Source of the DNA: CAVQMC01 sp963713505
Lineage (GTDB): Bacteria; Bacteroidota; Ignavibacteria; Ignavibacteriales; Ignavibacteriaceae
Assembly: GCA_963713505.1 (NCBI GenBank)
Contig: CAVQMC010000020.1
Location: 62,001 to 126,000, forward strand
DNA: 64,000 nucleotides
Direction: 5' to 3'
The position numbers and the translations under genes are program-made. The notes beneath the pieces were generated by a model. The model did no database searches and was not told where the DNA came from. It saw only the letters and a list, made by a program, of their open reading frames with translations. Positions 38,339 through 48,790 of this stretch are shown here, piece by piece (position 1 is the stretch's first letter; every line of letters starts with the position of its first letter).

Positions 38339-38624
38339 ATGAAAGTTATAATAAAAATTCTAATTGGAATTTTTATTTTTCTCTATATCCAATTATTAAC
38401 TGGGGAACTGCAGATATTATATCCTTTTTTAATTATCCTGTCCGATTGTATTATTCATTTCTAATAATTTTAATTCCTGGTCATAATTAATTCTGGTTCT
38501 AATATTGGTTTTTATTTCAATTGTGAGAATAAAAGATGAAGAAAAACTAATGGAAAGCCAATTTGGAGAGGAATGTATTAATTATAAAAATAAATCCTGG
38601 CGGATTATTCCTTTTATTTTTTAA
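38339..38624 (+). pseudogene. Isoprenylcysteine methyltransferase-like membrane protein, broken
   Basis: ATG 38339 begins a hydrophobic protein (MKVIIKILIGIFIFLYIQLL) that stops early in frame. The recognisable end is in another frame: VRIKDEEKLMESQFGEECIN then YKNKSWRIIPFIF to the stop at 38624. The pattern R-I-x-x-E-E-x-x-x-x-x-x-F-G-x-x-x-x-x-Y is the C-terminal signature of ICMT/PEMT-type small membrane methyltransferases. The central part seems shortened, so a real deletion is possible in addition to frame breaks. Confidence 0.55.
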
Positions 38625-39041
38625 GAAAAAAATTTATAATAGTTAAAAGTCTCAAATTATATCTTCCTACATTTCTAATGTTAACATAAAATTTATAAAA
38701 ATTAATTTGCTTTAAATATTATTTGATTATTTCCTTAATAGCATTTAACTCTAATTCTGTAGTTCTTTGAGTAATAAAAAGAAAATTGATTAGGACACAA
38801 AGTATTTCTTTCTCTGTGGTACTCAGTGTCTTCTCTGCGGTTCTCCGTGTAATTAAACTAAACAAAGAATTCAATTATTTAAAATATTTTCTTAACCTCC
38901 TTAACTTTAATAAGTTAAGTCTAATCAAAAATTAAAATAAATTAATCTTACAATTGTTCTATGTCAATAGATATCATACTAGTTCAAATTAGATTTGAAT
39001 AATTATATGTAAAGTTTTTCTCTTAATATAGAAAATTATTT
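38625..39041. other. Intergenic region with a dispersed repeat, upstream of the efflux operon
   Basis: No gene seen. It holds one copy of the dispersed repeat at 38812-38852 and about 190 AT-rich bases before the TolC-family gene, where the efflux promoter must lie. No operator palindrome or regulator gene was found next to the efflux operon. Confidence 0.4.
38812..38852 (+). repeat. Dispersed 'CTCTGTGG' repeat, copy 1
   Basis: A 41-base core starting CTCTGTGGTACTCAGTGTCT. It aligns without gaps to 47330-47370 with 35 of 41 bases equal (my count). Upstream of the core, GACACAAAGTATTTC at about 38794 resembles the third copy near 51755. Repeats of this type occur in unrelated genomes; their origin is unclear. 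Confidence 0.75.
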
Positions 39042-40364
39042 ATGAGAATATTGATCTATTTACTTTCAATATTTGTAATTATTACTTCATCTTTATTTTC
39101 CCAAATTCAAAATAAACCTGATAGTTTACTTCAAGATGCTACTTTAAAGGATTGTGTTCAATATGCATTAGAAAGGCAGCCAGCTATACAGGAATCATTA
39201 ATTAATGAAAAAATAACTAACCAGGAAATTAAAAGTAAATTAGCAGATTGGTTCCCGCAGCTGAATTTTAATTTTAATTTTCAGCATAATTATAAACTGC
39301 CTACTTCTATTATTCAAGGAAAACCAACTCGTTTTGGAGTATATAACACATCAAGCGGTCAATTTTCATTGACTCAGACTCTATTTAATAAAGATGTATT
39401 ACTTGCTGCAAGTTCCGCAGGTGAGGTAAGGCAGCAGGCGAAACAATCTACAATAAATGATAAAATCAATCTTGTTGTTGATGTAAGCAAAGGATTTTAT
39501 AGTGTGCTTTTAGCGGAACAGCAAATTATCATTGTTAATGAAGATATTACAAGACTTAAACAAAGTTACAAAGATGCCTATCTTCAATATAAAAGCGGTG
39601 TAGTTGACAGAACAGATTATGAAAGAGCAAGTATCGCATTGAATAATGCAATTGCTGAGAAAAAACATGATGAAGAATTTTTAAAAACCAGTAGAGCGGA
39701 TCTAAAAAATTTAATGGGTTATCCCGTAGATAAAGAATTGACATTAAAATACGATACAACTGAAATGGAAAATGATACTTATATTGATACGACTCAAAAT
39801 GTTGACTTTAAAAATAGAATTGAATACAAACTGCTGGAAACTCAGTATAGTCTGCAAAAATCAAATTTAGATTATTATTACTGGAGTTTTCTTCCTTCCA
39901 TTTCATTTTTCGGCAATTATAATTTCAATTTCCAAAATGATGAATTGCAGAAATTATACAGTCAAAACTATCCAAGTGAATATATTGGGATACAATTATC
40001 TTTACCGATTTTTCAAGGCGGGAAAAGAATTCAGGAAATTGATCAAGCTTCATTGGAAGTTAAGAGTTCTGAATTGAATATTATTGCATTGAAAAATTCT
40101 ATTAAACTTGAATATACGCAAGCTCTTGCTTCTTATAAAAGTAATTTAAGCAGTTTCAATGCTGCTAAAGATAACCTTGAGCTTGCTAGGAATGTTTACA
40201 AGACAATTCAGCTACAGTATAAAGCAGGAGTTAAATCATATTTAGATGTAATTACGGCTGAAACAGATTTAAGAACTACGGAAGTTAATTATCTAAATTC
40301 CTTATATGAATTGCTCAGCAGCAAACTGGATGTTCAAAAAGCTTTGGGAACAATTAAATATTGA
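39042..40364 (+). CDS. TolC-family outer membrane efflux channel
   Basis: 440 residues with a signal peptide (MRILIYLLSIFVIITSSLFS). The mature part has two repeats of long coiled-coil helices and short strands, as in TolC: the LKDCVQYALERQPAIQE opening, the central INDKINLVVDVSKGFYSVLLAEQ region, the IQLSLPIFQGGKRIQEIDQA strand-turn and the repeated VYKTIQLQYKAGVKSYLDVI. It forms the outer membrane exit duct. The adaptor gene begins 21 bases later and the RND pump follows, so the tripartite system is complete in one operon. Confidence 0.92.
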   Translation: MRILIYLLSIFVIITSSLFSQIQNKPDSLLQDATLKDCVQYALERQPAIQESLINEKITNQEIKSKLADWFPQLNFNFNFQHNYKLPTSIIQGKPTRFGVYNTSSGQFSLTQTLFNKDVLLAASSAGEVRQQAKQSTINDKINLVVDVSKGFYSVLLAEQQIIIVNEDITRLKQSYKDAYLQYKSGVVDRTDYERASIALNNAIAEKKHDEEFLKTSRADLKNLMGYPVDKELTLKYDTTEMENDTYIDTTQNVDFKNRIEYKLLETQYSLQKSNLDYYYWSFLPSISFFGNYNFNFQNDELQKLYSQNYPSEYIGIQLSLPIFQGGKRIQEIDQASLEVKSSELNIIALKNSIKLEYTQALASYKSNLSSFNAAKDNLELARNVYKTIQLQYKAGVKSYLDVITAETDLRTTEVNYLNSLYELLSSKLDVQKALGTIKY

Positions 40365-40385
40365 AATAAAATATTAAAGAAAATT

Positions 40386-41483
40386 ATGAAAAAAGAAATA
40401 ATTTTAGCTTTAACTGCAATCACTTTAATGTTTGTATTAAATTCTTGCGGCGGGAATGAAAAACAATCCCGAAAATTTCCGCCGGTACAAGTTGCTGAAT
40501 ATACAGTTCAAAAAGAACAAGCACCTTATTATGATGAATATCCTGCTACGGTAGTTGCATTAAATCAAGTTGAAATAAGACCTGAAGTCTCCGGTTATTT
40601 GACCGATATTTATTTTAAAGATGGTCAGCATGTAACAAAAGGAATGAAATTGTATGGAATTGAACAGCAGCAGTACAAAGCAGCTTATGATGTAGCCAAA
40701 GCAAATTTAAGCAAAGCTCAACAGGATTATAATAGATATAAAGATCTTGCTAAAGATAGTGCAGTTGCAACTCAGGTTTTAGAACATGCTTACGCAGATT
40801 TAAAAGCCGCAGAAAGTAATTTAAGTGCTGTTGAAACAAATCTTAATCATTCAATTATTTATGCTCCTTTCAATGGAACGATAGGAATTTCGCAGGTTAA
40901 ATTAGGTTCTGCAGTTTCTGCCGGACAAACTTTAATGAATACGATTTCTTCCGATAATCCAATTGCTGTGGATTTTGCCGTAGATGAAAAATTAATCAGC
41001 CGTTTTAGTGATCTCTTAAATAAAAAAACAAATTCAAAAGATTCTACTTTTACTTTAATACTTCCTGATCAATCAATTTATCAATACAATGGTAAAATAC
41101 TTTTAATGGATAGAGCAGTTGATCCTCAAACCGGTACAATAGTTACTCGAGTTGAATTTCCTAATCCAGAAAATTATTTAAAACCCGGACTTACTTGTGA
41201 AATAAGAGTTTTAAATAACAACAGTTCAAAAAGTATAATTATTCCGTATAAAGCAGTAGTAATTGAAATGGGAGAAAATTTTGTTTTTGTAATTAACAAT
41301 AAAAAGGTTGAACAAAGAAAAATTGAAATAGGAAGAACTATTAACGATATGGTTATTGTAAAAAACGGATTAAATCCGGGAGAAAAAATTGTTACAGAAG
41401 GTGTTCAAAAATTAAGAGATGGCGTACCCGTTGTGGCCGCTTCAAAGGATTCAACCAAATTAAAATTTTCTGCGGAAAATTAA
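40386..41483 (+). CDS. RND efflux periplasmic adaptor (membrane fusion protein), lipoprotein
   Basis: 365 residues. MKKEIILALTAITLMFVLNSC is a lipoprotein signal with Cys at 21. Next come the barrel-sandwich/lipoyl half-motif (VALNQVEIRPEVSGYLTDIY, KDGQHVTKGMKLYGIE), a helical hairpin with ANLSKAQQDYNRYKDLAKDS, the second lipoyl half (IYAPFNGTIGISQVKLGSAV) and a beta-barrel domain with NPENYLKPGLTCEIRV. This is the HlyD/AcrA type that links pump and channel. It lies 18 bases before the pump gene. Confidence 0.92.
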   Translation: MKKEIILALTAITLMFVLNSCGGNEKQSRKFPPVQVAEYTVQKEQAPYYDEYPATVVALNQVEIRPEVSGYLTDIYFKDGQHVTKGMKLYGIEQQQYKAAYDVAKANLSKAQQDYNRYKDLAKDSAVATQVLEHAYADLKAAESNLSAVETNLNHSIIYAPFNGTIGISQVKLGSAVSAGQTLMNTISSDNPIAVDFAVDEKLISRFSDLLNKKTNSKDSTFTLILPDQSIYQYNGKILLMDRAVDPQTGTIVTRVEFPNPENYLKPGLTCEIRVLNNNSSKSIIIPYKAVVIEMGENFVFVINNKKVEQRKIEIGRTINDMVIVKNGLNPGEKIVTEGVQKLRDGVPVVAASKDSTKLKFSAEN

Positions 41484-41501
41484 TAACTAACAGATAAGAA
41501 G

Positions 41502-44500
41502 ATGATTGCCGATACCTTTATAAAAAGACCTGTAACTGCAATTGTAATTTCAATTGTAATAATTTTAATTGGAGTACTTGCAATTTTTAGTTTGCCGATA
41601 AGTCAATATCCAAATATTACTCCTCCTACAGTTTCCATCTCTGCAGCTTTTACCGGCGCAGATGCAACTACTGTTGAGCAGACAGTTACAATTCCAATTG
41701 AAACACAGGTAAACGGAACTCCCGGGATGTCTTATATAACAAGTAATAGTACAAGTGACGGCAGATCTTCTATAAGTGTCGTTTTAAACTCCGGAGTCGA
41801 TCCTGATATTGCAACAATGGATATACAAAATCGAGTTGGAATAGCTACGCCCCAATTACCGGATATTGTAAAACGATTAGGAGTTACTACAAGAAAACGT
41901 ACTTCCAGTATTTTAATGATTGTTGCAGTTTATTCTCCAAAGAAAACACATAATATTGAATTTTTAGATAACTATACTAACATTTATGTAAAAGATGCTT
42001 TATTAAGGGTTCCGGGTGTTGGAGATATTTTCGTTCGTGCCGATGATTTTAGCATGAGAATTTGGCTGGAACCTGATAAACTTGCTCAATTAGGATTATC
42101 AACTTCAGATGTTACGAATGCTTTAACTGAACAAAATCTGGAAGTTGCTGCTGGTACAATAGGGGCACCTCCTCAGAATAATGATCAAACATTTGAATAC
42201 ACGGTTTTTACAAACAGCAAACTCAGTACTGTTAAAGAATTTGGAAATGTAATCATTAGAGTTAATCCAAATGACGGTTCAGAAGTCAGATTAAAAGATA
42301 TTGCAAAAATTCAACTTGGTAAAGCAAGTTATGCAAGTAATTCTTATATAGATGGGAAAAGATCTTCATTCCTATTAATATTCCAGGCGCCGGGAAGCAA
42401 TGCACTTGATGTTGCACAAGGTGTTTATAATGAAATGAAGGATATTAAAAAATCTTTTCCTAAAGATGTTGATTATGGAGTTCCCTTTGAAGCGGTTTCG
42501 GTAGTACGAGAATCTATAAATGAGGTTGTTGTTACTTTGCTGGAAGCATTGGGATTAGTTGTGCTTGTAGTTTTTCTTTTTCTTCAAAATTGGAGAGCTA
42601 CACTTATCCCGATACTTGCTATCCCGGTTTCGATAATTGGTACTTTTGCTTTTTTCATTCCGCTTGGATTTACAATAAATACTCTTACTATGTTCGGGTT
42701 TGTGCTTGCAATTGGTATAGTGGTGGACGATGCAATAATTGTTGTTGAAGCAGTTCAGCATAATATTGATAATGAAAAACTGTCACCAAAAGAAGCTACT
42801 AAGAGAGCAATGAAAGATATTTCCGGACCGGTAGTTGCAATTGCTCTTATTTTAGCATCAGTATTTATTCCGGTTGGATTTATTCCCGGTATTGTTGGAA
42901 AGTTATATCAGCAGTTTGCAATAACAATTGCTGTTTCCGTTTTGATATCTGCATTTGTAGCACTTTCACTAACTCCGGCTTTATGTTCCTTAATATTAAA
43001 ACCGACTAACCTTAATAAATCTTCTCATGGTCTGAACAAGTTCTTTTTCAAATTTAATGAATGGTTTAAAAGAACAACCGTAAATTATACGGAAGGTGTA
43101 AAAAAGTGCATTAAGCTTACTCCATATTTTTTGATAATTCTGATAATCGTATATGCAGGTACAGTAGGAATGTTCGTTAAAAAACCAACCGGATTTATTC
43201 CTTCGGAAGATGAAGGAAGAGTATATGTAACTTTTGAATTACCCGAAGCTTCATCTTCGAACAGATCTATTGATGTTTTAAAAAGAATGATGACTATTTT
43301 AGAAAATACAGCCGGCATTGGTCATTTTGCGGCTATCAGCGGACTTAATGTTGTTACATTTGCAAATAAATCCAACAGCGGAACTATTTTTATTCAATTA
43401 AAACCATGGAATGAAAGAACGAGTAAAGCGCTTCAGCTTAATTCATTAATGAATACACTTAGAAGGAAATTCTCAGCTATAAAAAGCGCAAATGTAATTG
43501 TAATTTCTCCTCCTGCAATTCCTGGTTTAGGCAGAACCGGCGGATTTAGTTTTGAACTTGAACAACAGGAAAGTACAGATAATATTCAGCAGTTTGCACA
43601 AGTGGTACATGAATTTGTTGCCGCTGCAAATAAACGTCCTGAACTTTCCGGAGTGTTTTCATTCTTTAATGCAAATACTCCGGCTTATCAATTAACTGTG
43701 GATAGAGATAAATGCGCAGAACTGGAAGTACCTGTCTCTAGTGTATTCAGTACAATTCAAACTTATCTAGGAAGCAGTTATGTAAATGATTTCACTATTT
43801 TCGGAAGAGACTTTCATGTTGTTGTTCAGGCAGATACAAGTTACCGTTCAACAATTCATAATCTTACTAAATACTATGTCCGCAATAATTCAGGTAAAAT
43901 GATTCCTTTAAGTACTTTAGTTACTTATAAAATTCAAGAAAGCGCACCATTGATTTCACATTATAATATGTTCAGATCAACAGAAATTAATGGAAGTGCA
44001 GCAGCGGGATACAGCAGCGGTGAAGCAATTCAAGCTTTAAGAGAAGTAGCCGCTCAAGTTTTACCCGCTGGTTATGGATATGAATTTTCAGGGTTAAGCA
44101 GAGAAGAGATAAATGCTGGCAGCAGTACTTTTGCAATTTTTGGTTTATCACTATTATTTGTATTCTTATTCCTTTCCGCTTTATATGAAAGCTGGTCCGT
44201 TCCGTTTGCAGTATTATTTGCAATTCCAATCGGTGCTTTTGGCGCTATATTAGCTTTAATTCTTCAGCCTCACTTAAGTGATAACGTTTATGCTCAAATT
44301 GGATTAGTTGCATTGATAGGATTAGCTGCAAAAAATGCAATACTTATTGTGGAATATGCTAAAGTTCGTGTGGATGGCGGAATGCCTCTCTTAAAAGCTG
44401 TAACATCTGCTGTTAGTCTTCGCTTACGTCCTATCTTAATGACTTCTATGGCATTTGTATTAGGAGTTTCACCTTTAATTTTTGCTAGCGGAGCCGGTGC

Positions 44501-44681
44501 CCAGGCAAGACAAACAATTGGATGGACTGTAATTGGAGGAATGCTCGCAGCAACTATGCTTGCAATTTTTATAGTGCCTGTTCTATTTGTGACAATCACA
44601 AAAATTGCTTACGGGAAAAAGAAACTTGAAGAACTGGAAGATTCAAGTTCTAATGAAAATGATATATTACCGGAAAGTTAA
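41502..44681 (+). CDS. RND multidrug efflux permease, HAE1 family (AcrB-like)
   Basis: 1059 residues, full length for the hydrophobe/amphiphile efflux family. The N-terminus MIADTFIKRPVTAIVISIVI is the family hallmark. The proton relay is visible: the Asp-Asp pair in IGIVVDDAIIVVEAV and the Lys in GLAAKNAILIVEYAK. Two large periplasmic loops and twelve membrane segments are consistent with AcrB. It exports toxic compounds from the periplasm or inner membrane by proton antiport. No frame breaks in 3.2 kb, in contrast to many shorter genes here. Confidence 0.94.
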   Translation: MIADTFIKRPVTAIVISIVIILIGVLAIFSLPISQYPNITPPTVSISAAFTGADATTVEQTVTIPIETQVNGTPGMSYITSNSTSDGRSSISVVLNSGVDPDIATMDIQNRVGIATPQLPDIVKRLGVTTRKRTSSILMIVAVYSPKKTHNIEFLDNYTNIYVKDALLRVPGVGDIFVRADDFSMRIWLEPDKLAQLGLSTSDVTNALTEQNLEVAAGTIGAPPQNNDQTFEYTVFTNSKLSTVKEFGNVIIRVNPNDGSEVRLKDIAKIQLGKASYASNSYIDGKRSSFLLIFQAPGSNALDVAQGVYNEMKDIKKSFPKDVDYGVPFEAVSVVRESINEVVVTLLEALGLVVLVVFLFLQNWRATLIPILAIPVSIIGTFAFFIPLGFTINTLTMFGFVLAIGIVVDDAIIVVEAVQHNIDNEKLSPKEATKRAMKDISGPVVAIALILASVFIPVGFIPGIVGKLYQQFAITIAVSVLISAFVALSLTPALCSLILKPTNLNKSSHGLNKFFFKFNEWFKRTTVNYTEGVKKCIKLTPYFLIILIIVYAGTVGMFVKKPTGFIPSEDEGRVYVTFELPEASSSNRSIDVLKRMMTILENTAGIGHFAAISGLNVVTFANKSNSGTIFIQLKPWNERTSKALQLNSLMNTLRRKFSAIKSANVIVISPPAIPGLGRTGGFSFELEQQESTDNIQQFAQVVHEFVAAANKRPELSGVFSFFNANTPAYQLTVDRDKCAELEVPVSSVFSTIQTYLGSSYVNDFTIFGRDFHVVVQADTSYRSTIHNLTKYYVRNNSGKMIPLSTLVTYKIQESAPLISHYNMFRSTEINGSAAAGYSSGEAIQALREVAAQVLPAGYGYEFSGLSREEINAGSSTFAIFGLSLLFVFLFLSALYESWSVPFAVLFAIPIGAFGAILALILQPHLSDNVYAQIGLVALIGLAAKNAILIVEYAKVRVDGGMPLLKAVTSAVSLRLRPILMTSMAFVLGVSPLIFASGAGAQARQTIGWTVIGGMLAATMLAIFIVPVLFVTITKIAYGKKKLEELEDSSSNENDILPES

Positions 44682-44988
44682 TCAAACTCAATTATTGATA
44701 TTTTGCCCAATCTTTAAATTCATTTCAGATTTTAAATAGGAAAATTATTTTTTTTCTTGCTATAATGATTTAAAAAATTTAGGTTTACATTAATTAAATA
44801 CAACATAGACCTTATTTTTTTAGGCGGATGCAAATCTTTATAAACTTTTAATATTCAATAATATTTATAAATAATTTTCAATTAATAGATGGTTTAAATT
44901 ATTGAACATTAGTTACGGGGTTTTATTACATATCTTTATTATTCCTGTATCTTTTATAAAATTTTATTCAATTTTAATAGGATAGATA
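44682..44988. other. AT-rich intergenic region after the efflux operon
   Basis: About 300 bases with no open frame of interest. No strong hairpin with a T tract was found directly behind the pump gene. The promoter for the zinc-ribbon membrane protein should lie at its right end; TATAATGATTT at about 44760 is -10-like but unsupported. Confidence 0.35.
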
Positions 44989-46188
44989 ATGAAATGTGAA
45001 TATTGCGGCAAAGAAATTCCTCCCGGTACAGAAGTAATTGATAGCGGACATTATTTCTGCAGTACTCTTCATCGTTATAGTTGGCAGGAAATATTTAAAA
45101 AGGATTTACTAAATACCGGATCCAATGAGGACTTAAATAATATAAATAACTTTAGTTTTAATGCTAGCAATGAAGATCCATCTCAGCATGCGGATTTTTT
45201 TGATAAAAATAAAGAAATGAAGCTTGGAGATATTTTCAGCAATGCATTCAATCTTTTAAAAACTACTTTTCTGCGTGATTCGGCAATTGCTGCAATTTTA
45301 TTAATTCCAACAGGTATTCTATTATCATTTGGAATACAAAATTATTTTAGTTTGCTTGGGTCATTTAAATCCCTTGGTGAAACTGGTACAGTTCAAGCTG
45401 ATCCTCAAAATGTTGTTAATTTGTTTTCCGGATTATTTGTTACTTTAATTACCACCGCAATTTTTATGATGGCGTTTTTAGCAGTTACTATTGGAATAAC
45501 CGAGATAGTCTGCAGAGAGATGGAAGGTGAAAGAATTTCTATCGGTTCAGCTTTTAGAAAAATATTTTCATTTACTTATTTACGTGGAATTGGACAGTTT
45601 TTTGTTTTTGGTTTCTTTTTTACAATTGCTTTTTTACTTATAATATTATCTATCAGTTTTGCTTCTGCTATTGATAATACTGCATTTACTTTCATAACGG
45701 TTTTAATTGTATTAGCTGTTGTTTTTATTTCGATTTATTTATACTTCCGCTGGTATTTTGTTTTAACTGCTATTGTTCATACTGATGGCGGAGTATTTGA
45801 ATCTTTCAGTCTTAGTTTCTCCATGGTTAAAGGAAATTGGTGGCGAACTTTCGGTTTGATAATATTAATTACTTTTGTTGTTGATTTTGCAGTCTCACTT
45901 ATTACAACACCTATTTCATTTATATTACTCTGGGGATATATTTCTCAATTTATGAAAATGAGTTTAAGTAATTCCGGAAGTAAACCTGATCCTGCTTTTG
46001 TTTTTAAAATGATGAGTTCATTTGGATTCAATTTCAGTATAGTTATTATTTTAAGTACCGTGCTTCAAATGATTTTAACAACAATATTTAATATAGTTTT
46101 ATATTTTGATCTTAGAATTAGAAAAAGACATTCGGATTATTTTACAAGCCGGATAAAAAATAATTTGCCGGGAGAATTATCTTATTAA
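44989..46188 (+). CDS. Membrane protein with N-terminal zinc-binding motif
   Basis: 399 residues. The first 30 residues hold CEYCGKEIPPGTEVIDSGHY followed by FCSTLH, a Cys-x2-Cys ... His ... Cys arrangement suited to bind zinc. After an Asn/Asp-rich linker the protein has about six hydrophobic segments (IAAILLIPTGILLSFGIQNY, LFVTLITTAIFMMAFLAVTI, FFVFGFFFTIAFLLIILSIS and so on) in the manner of the GPDPase-membrane/DUF975-like proteins. EIVCREMEGERISIGSAFRK between segments fits those families. Function unknown. The next gene, a CPBP protease, begins 63 bases later. Confidence 0.65.
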   Translation: MKCEYCGKEIPPGTEVIDSGHYFCSTLHRYSWQEIFKKDLLNTGSNEDLNNINNFSFNASNEDPSQHADFFDKNKEMKLGDIFSNAFNLLKTTFLRDSAIAAILLIPTGILLSFGIQNYFSLLGSFKSLGETGTVQADPQNVVNLFSGLFVTLITTAIFMMAFLAVTIGITEIVCREMEGERISIGSAFRKIFSFTYLRGIGQFFVFGFFFTIAFLLIILSISFASAIDNTAFTFITVLIVLAVVFISIYLYFRWYFVLTAIVHTDGGVFESFSLSFSMVKGNWWRTFGLIILITFVVDFAVSLITTPISFILLWGYISQFMKMSLSNSGSKPDPAFVFKMMSSFGFNFSIVIILSTVLQMILTTIFNIVLYFDLRIRKRHSDYFTSRIKNNLPGELSY

Positions 46189-46251
46189 TTTATGAAGTTT
46201 ATCTTTTTTAAAAGTGATTTAATCATAAATATATGAATTAAAAAGAATTAT

Positions 46252-47195
46252 TTGAACTTTCAGGAAGAAGAAAATATTGTACTAAACGGTTCATGGGAAA
46301 ATAAAAACCGGAACATTACTGCAGCAGCATATGCAGCTTTGGTAATTATCGGTGTGGTTTATTTTAATGTCCAGTCCATATTATCATTAGTGTTTGTTGC
46401 AATTTATAAAGTATTATTTAATATAAATATTTCAGGTAGTTATTTTGATAAAATCCAACGGGTTTTTACACTTTATAAAACTCCAATTTTAATGGCACTA
46501 GTTATTTCTGAATTTATTTTTATGCTTCTGCCAACCATCTGGATTGTTAAAAAATGGCATACAACAGAAATTAAAAAATATCTGAGAATAAGACTTAGTT
46601 CATTTAAAGAAATATTATTAGCAGTTTTAATTACAATTCTAATGCTACCGTTTTGTTATTTTATTTCGTACTTAATAGTAAACTCTCTGGATATTCCTGA
46701 AGTTTTAAAAATTTGGGTTCGGAATTGTTTGCTGCACATTCAACCGGTCAATTTATAGTAATTATTTTAGTAGTAGCCGTAACCCCGGCAATTTGTGAAG
46801 AAGTTTTTTTTAGAGGTTATTTCCAGCGTACTTTGGAAAGAAACTTAGGATTTAAAAGTTTTATTATAACAGGAATAATTTTCGGCTTATTTCATATGCA
46901 GCCGTTAAGTTTGATTACACTTTCTATTCTCGGTGTATTATTTTCTTTTTTCTATTATCGAAGCAAAAGTATTTTCCCCTCAAGTGCAGCGCATTTTACT
47001 AATAATTTTATTGCTGTATTAATATTATATCTTCAAACAAATAATAATATCGTTTCCAAAGAAGATAACTTAGGTTTTCCAATAATAATAATTTCATTGG
47101 TATTTGCTGCATTTTTAATTTATGTTTATTGGAAAATAACAATTCCGCCTGTTCAAACAATTCAGCAAGAGCAAATTGAAGAAATATTAGAGTAA
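46252..47195 (+). CDS. CPBP (CAAX) family intramembrane metalloprotease, one frame break
   Basis: About 315 residues joined. The catalytic motifs are CEEVFFRGYFQ (Glu-Glu-x3-Arg), FGLFHMQP and AAHFTNNF. The N-terminal half is read in one frame from TTG 46252 to about 46715 (DIPEVLKIW) and the rest in another (GSELFAAHSTGQFIVIIL) to 47195; one base is missing near 46713-46718. Members cut prenylated or other membrane proteins, or protect against bacteriocins. Eight hydrophobic segments place it in the inner membrane. Confidence 0.82.
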
Positions 47196-47372
47196 GACAC
47201 TAAGTTCACAAAGAAGCACATAGGAAATATACTGCTGCGGCTCTCTGTTCTGCTCTGAGATTCTCGGTATTATATATGAATCAGAAATATAAAAAAGATA
47301 AAGCACTTAGGAGAATTTAAAAGAATTGACTCTGTGGTTCTTTGTGTTTTCTCCGCGGTTCTCTGTGTAACA
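47196..47372. repeat. Dispersed 'CTCTGTGG' repeat, copy 2, with an inverted partner
   Basis: The core is 47330-47370 (CTCTGTGGTTCTTTGTGTTT...). At 47197-47220 ACACTAAGTTCACAAAGAAG looks like a degenerate inverted counterpart, and CTGCGGCTCTCTGTTCTGCT at about 47242 is a further piece. Together they fill the gap between two convergent genes (CPBP protease and MFS transporter). Confidence 0.65.
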
Positions 47373-47407
47373 AAAAAGGGAAGTACTAAAGTGAAATTTT
47401 CAGACAA

Positions 47408-48580
47408 TTAATATTTAGTATTCTTTTTGAGGAAAACTACTGCTGCGGAAGTTCCAACAATTCCAATTATACCTCCCAAAAGAAATGCAGTAGAAATATT
47501 AAAATAATCAATAATTATTCCCATAACTACAGGTCCTAAAACCATTCCCAAACTAATTGAAGAAGTAAAAGCTCCTGTAGTTGCTCCCATTCCATAAACT
47601 CTTCCTCTTTCGGTTCTTATCGCTATTGCGGAAGCCCTTGCAACGGAACTTGATAATCCCATTATCATGGTTAAAATAAAAAACATAATAAAACTATTGA
47701 AATCGGCGATGATACACATTGCAAGTGCCGATATCATCCCTCCAACAAAAATAAAAGTGATTTTTTGCTTGGGAAATTTATCTGAAGCTAATCCAAACGG
47801 ATACTGAGATATTGAACCTGATAACATATATACGGAAAGTATCGCTCCTATGTTTGTCATGCTAATATTTGCAGCTTTTACAGCAAGTACAGGAAAGAAA
47901 GTATTAAATCCCCATCTGTAAAATCCTCTCGAAACAAAATATGTCATAATTCCCTGCATTGGTTTATCTTTAAAGACCGGGATTAAAGATTTAAACATCG
48001 GTTTCTTTTTATTGTTTTGATTTTGGGTTGCTTCACTCTCAGGTAAAATAAATAATACCAGCATCAGTGCAAAAAATGATAAAACTGCCATTACATAAAA
48101 CGGAGCATTTATATTATAGCTGTCAGATAAATATCCTCCTAAATATGGACCAAGCGCTTGTCCGGCAAAGAAAGACATAAAAAATAAATTCATAAATTTA
48201 CCTTCTTGGCCTTTAGGTGTAATATCTCCAATATAAGATTGTGCAACCGGTGTAACTAATACAGTAGAAAATCCTTGAACAAATCTAATTATTGTTAATA
48301 GTAAAGGTGAATCTGCAGCGACAAAACAAAGTGAAAGAATTATGAATAAAATTAATCCGATAACAATTAGTTTTTTTCTACCGTAGTGATCGGAAAATTG
48401 TCCGATTATTGGAGCAAATATTCCTCTGGATAAAGCAAAACCGGAAAATATAAATCCGATTGCCAACCCGCTTGCATTCATACTTTTAGCATAAAGAGGT
48501 AGGATAGGTTCAATAATTCCTAAACTCAGCATTGCAATAAGAGTAGCAATGAATAAACTAATAAAAATCCTTTTTACCAT
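47408..48580 (-). CDS. Major facilitator superfamily transporter
   Basis: 390 residues with twelve predicted membrane segments. The family A-motif between helices 2 and 3 is clear (GQFSDHYGRKKLIVIGLILF). A second copy is seen after helix 8 (GLASDKFPKQKITFIFVGGM). VTPVAQSYIGDITPKGQEGK matches the MFS drug-exporter (TetA/MdtG-like) subgroup. The substrate cannot be told. The gene faces the CPBP protease gene; upstream of it the AGGAG at about 48603-48607 may serve translation. Confidence 0.88.
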   Translation of the reverse strand: MVKRIFISLFIATLIAMLSLGIIEPILPLYAKSMNASGLAIGFIFSGFALSRGIFAPIIGQFSDHYGRKKLIVIGLILFIILSLCFVAADSPLLLTIIRFVQGFSTVLVTPVAQSYIGDITPKGQEGKFMNLFFMSFFAGQALGPYLGGYLSDSYNINAPFYVMAVLSFFALMLVLFILPESEATQNQNNKKKPMFKSLIPVFKDKPMQGIMTYFVSRGFYRWGFNTFFPVLAVKAANISMTNIGAILSVYMLSGSISQYPFGLASDKFPKQKITFIFVGGMISALAMCIIADFNSFIMFFILTMIMGLSSSVARASAIAIRTERGRVYGMGATTGAFTSSISLGMVLGPVVMGIIIDYFNISTAFLLGGIIGIVGTSAAVVFLKKNTKY

Positions 48581-48790
48581 TTGATTTTTACTTCATTCAT
48601 ATATCTCCTTAAAAATTTTATGAATTTACATAATTATTTAATTATTACTAATGAGGTAAATTATATTTGATGGAGAAGGAATCTTTTTACAAAATTATTA
48701 TTTATGCATAAAAATATATTCTTTTTAAAAATAAAGGTTTATTTTAAAGATTAATACTTCTTTTAAAAAGAATAATTGTGGGGAAAAACA

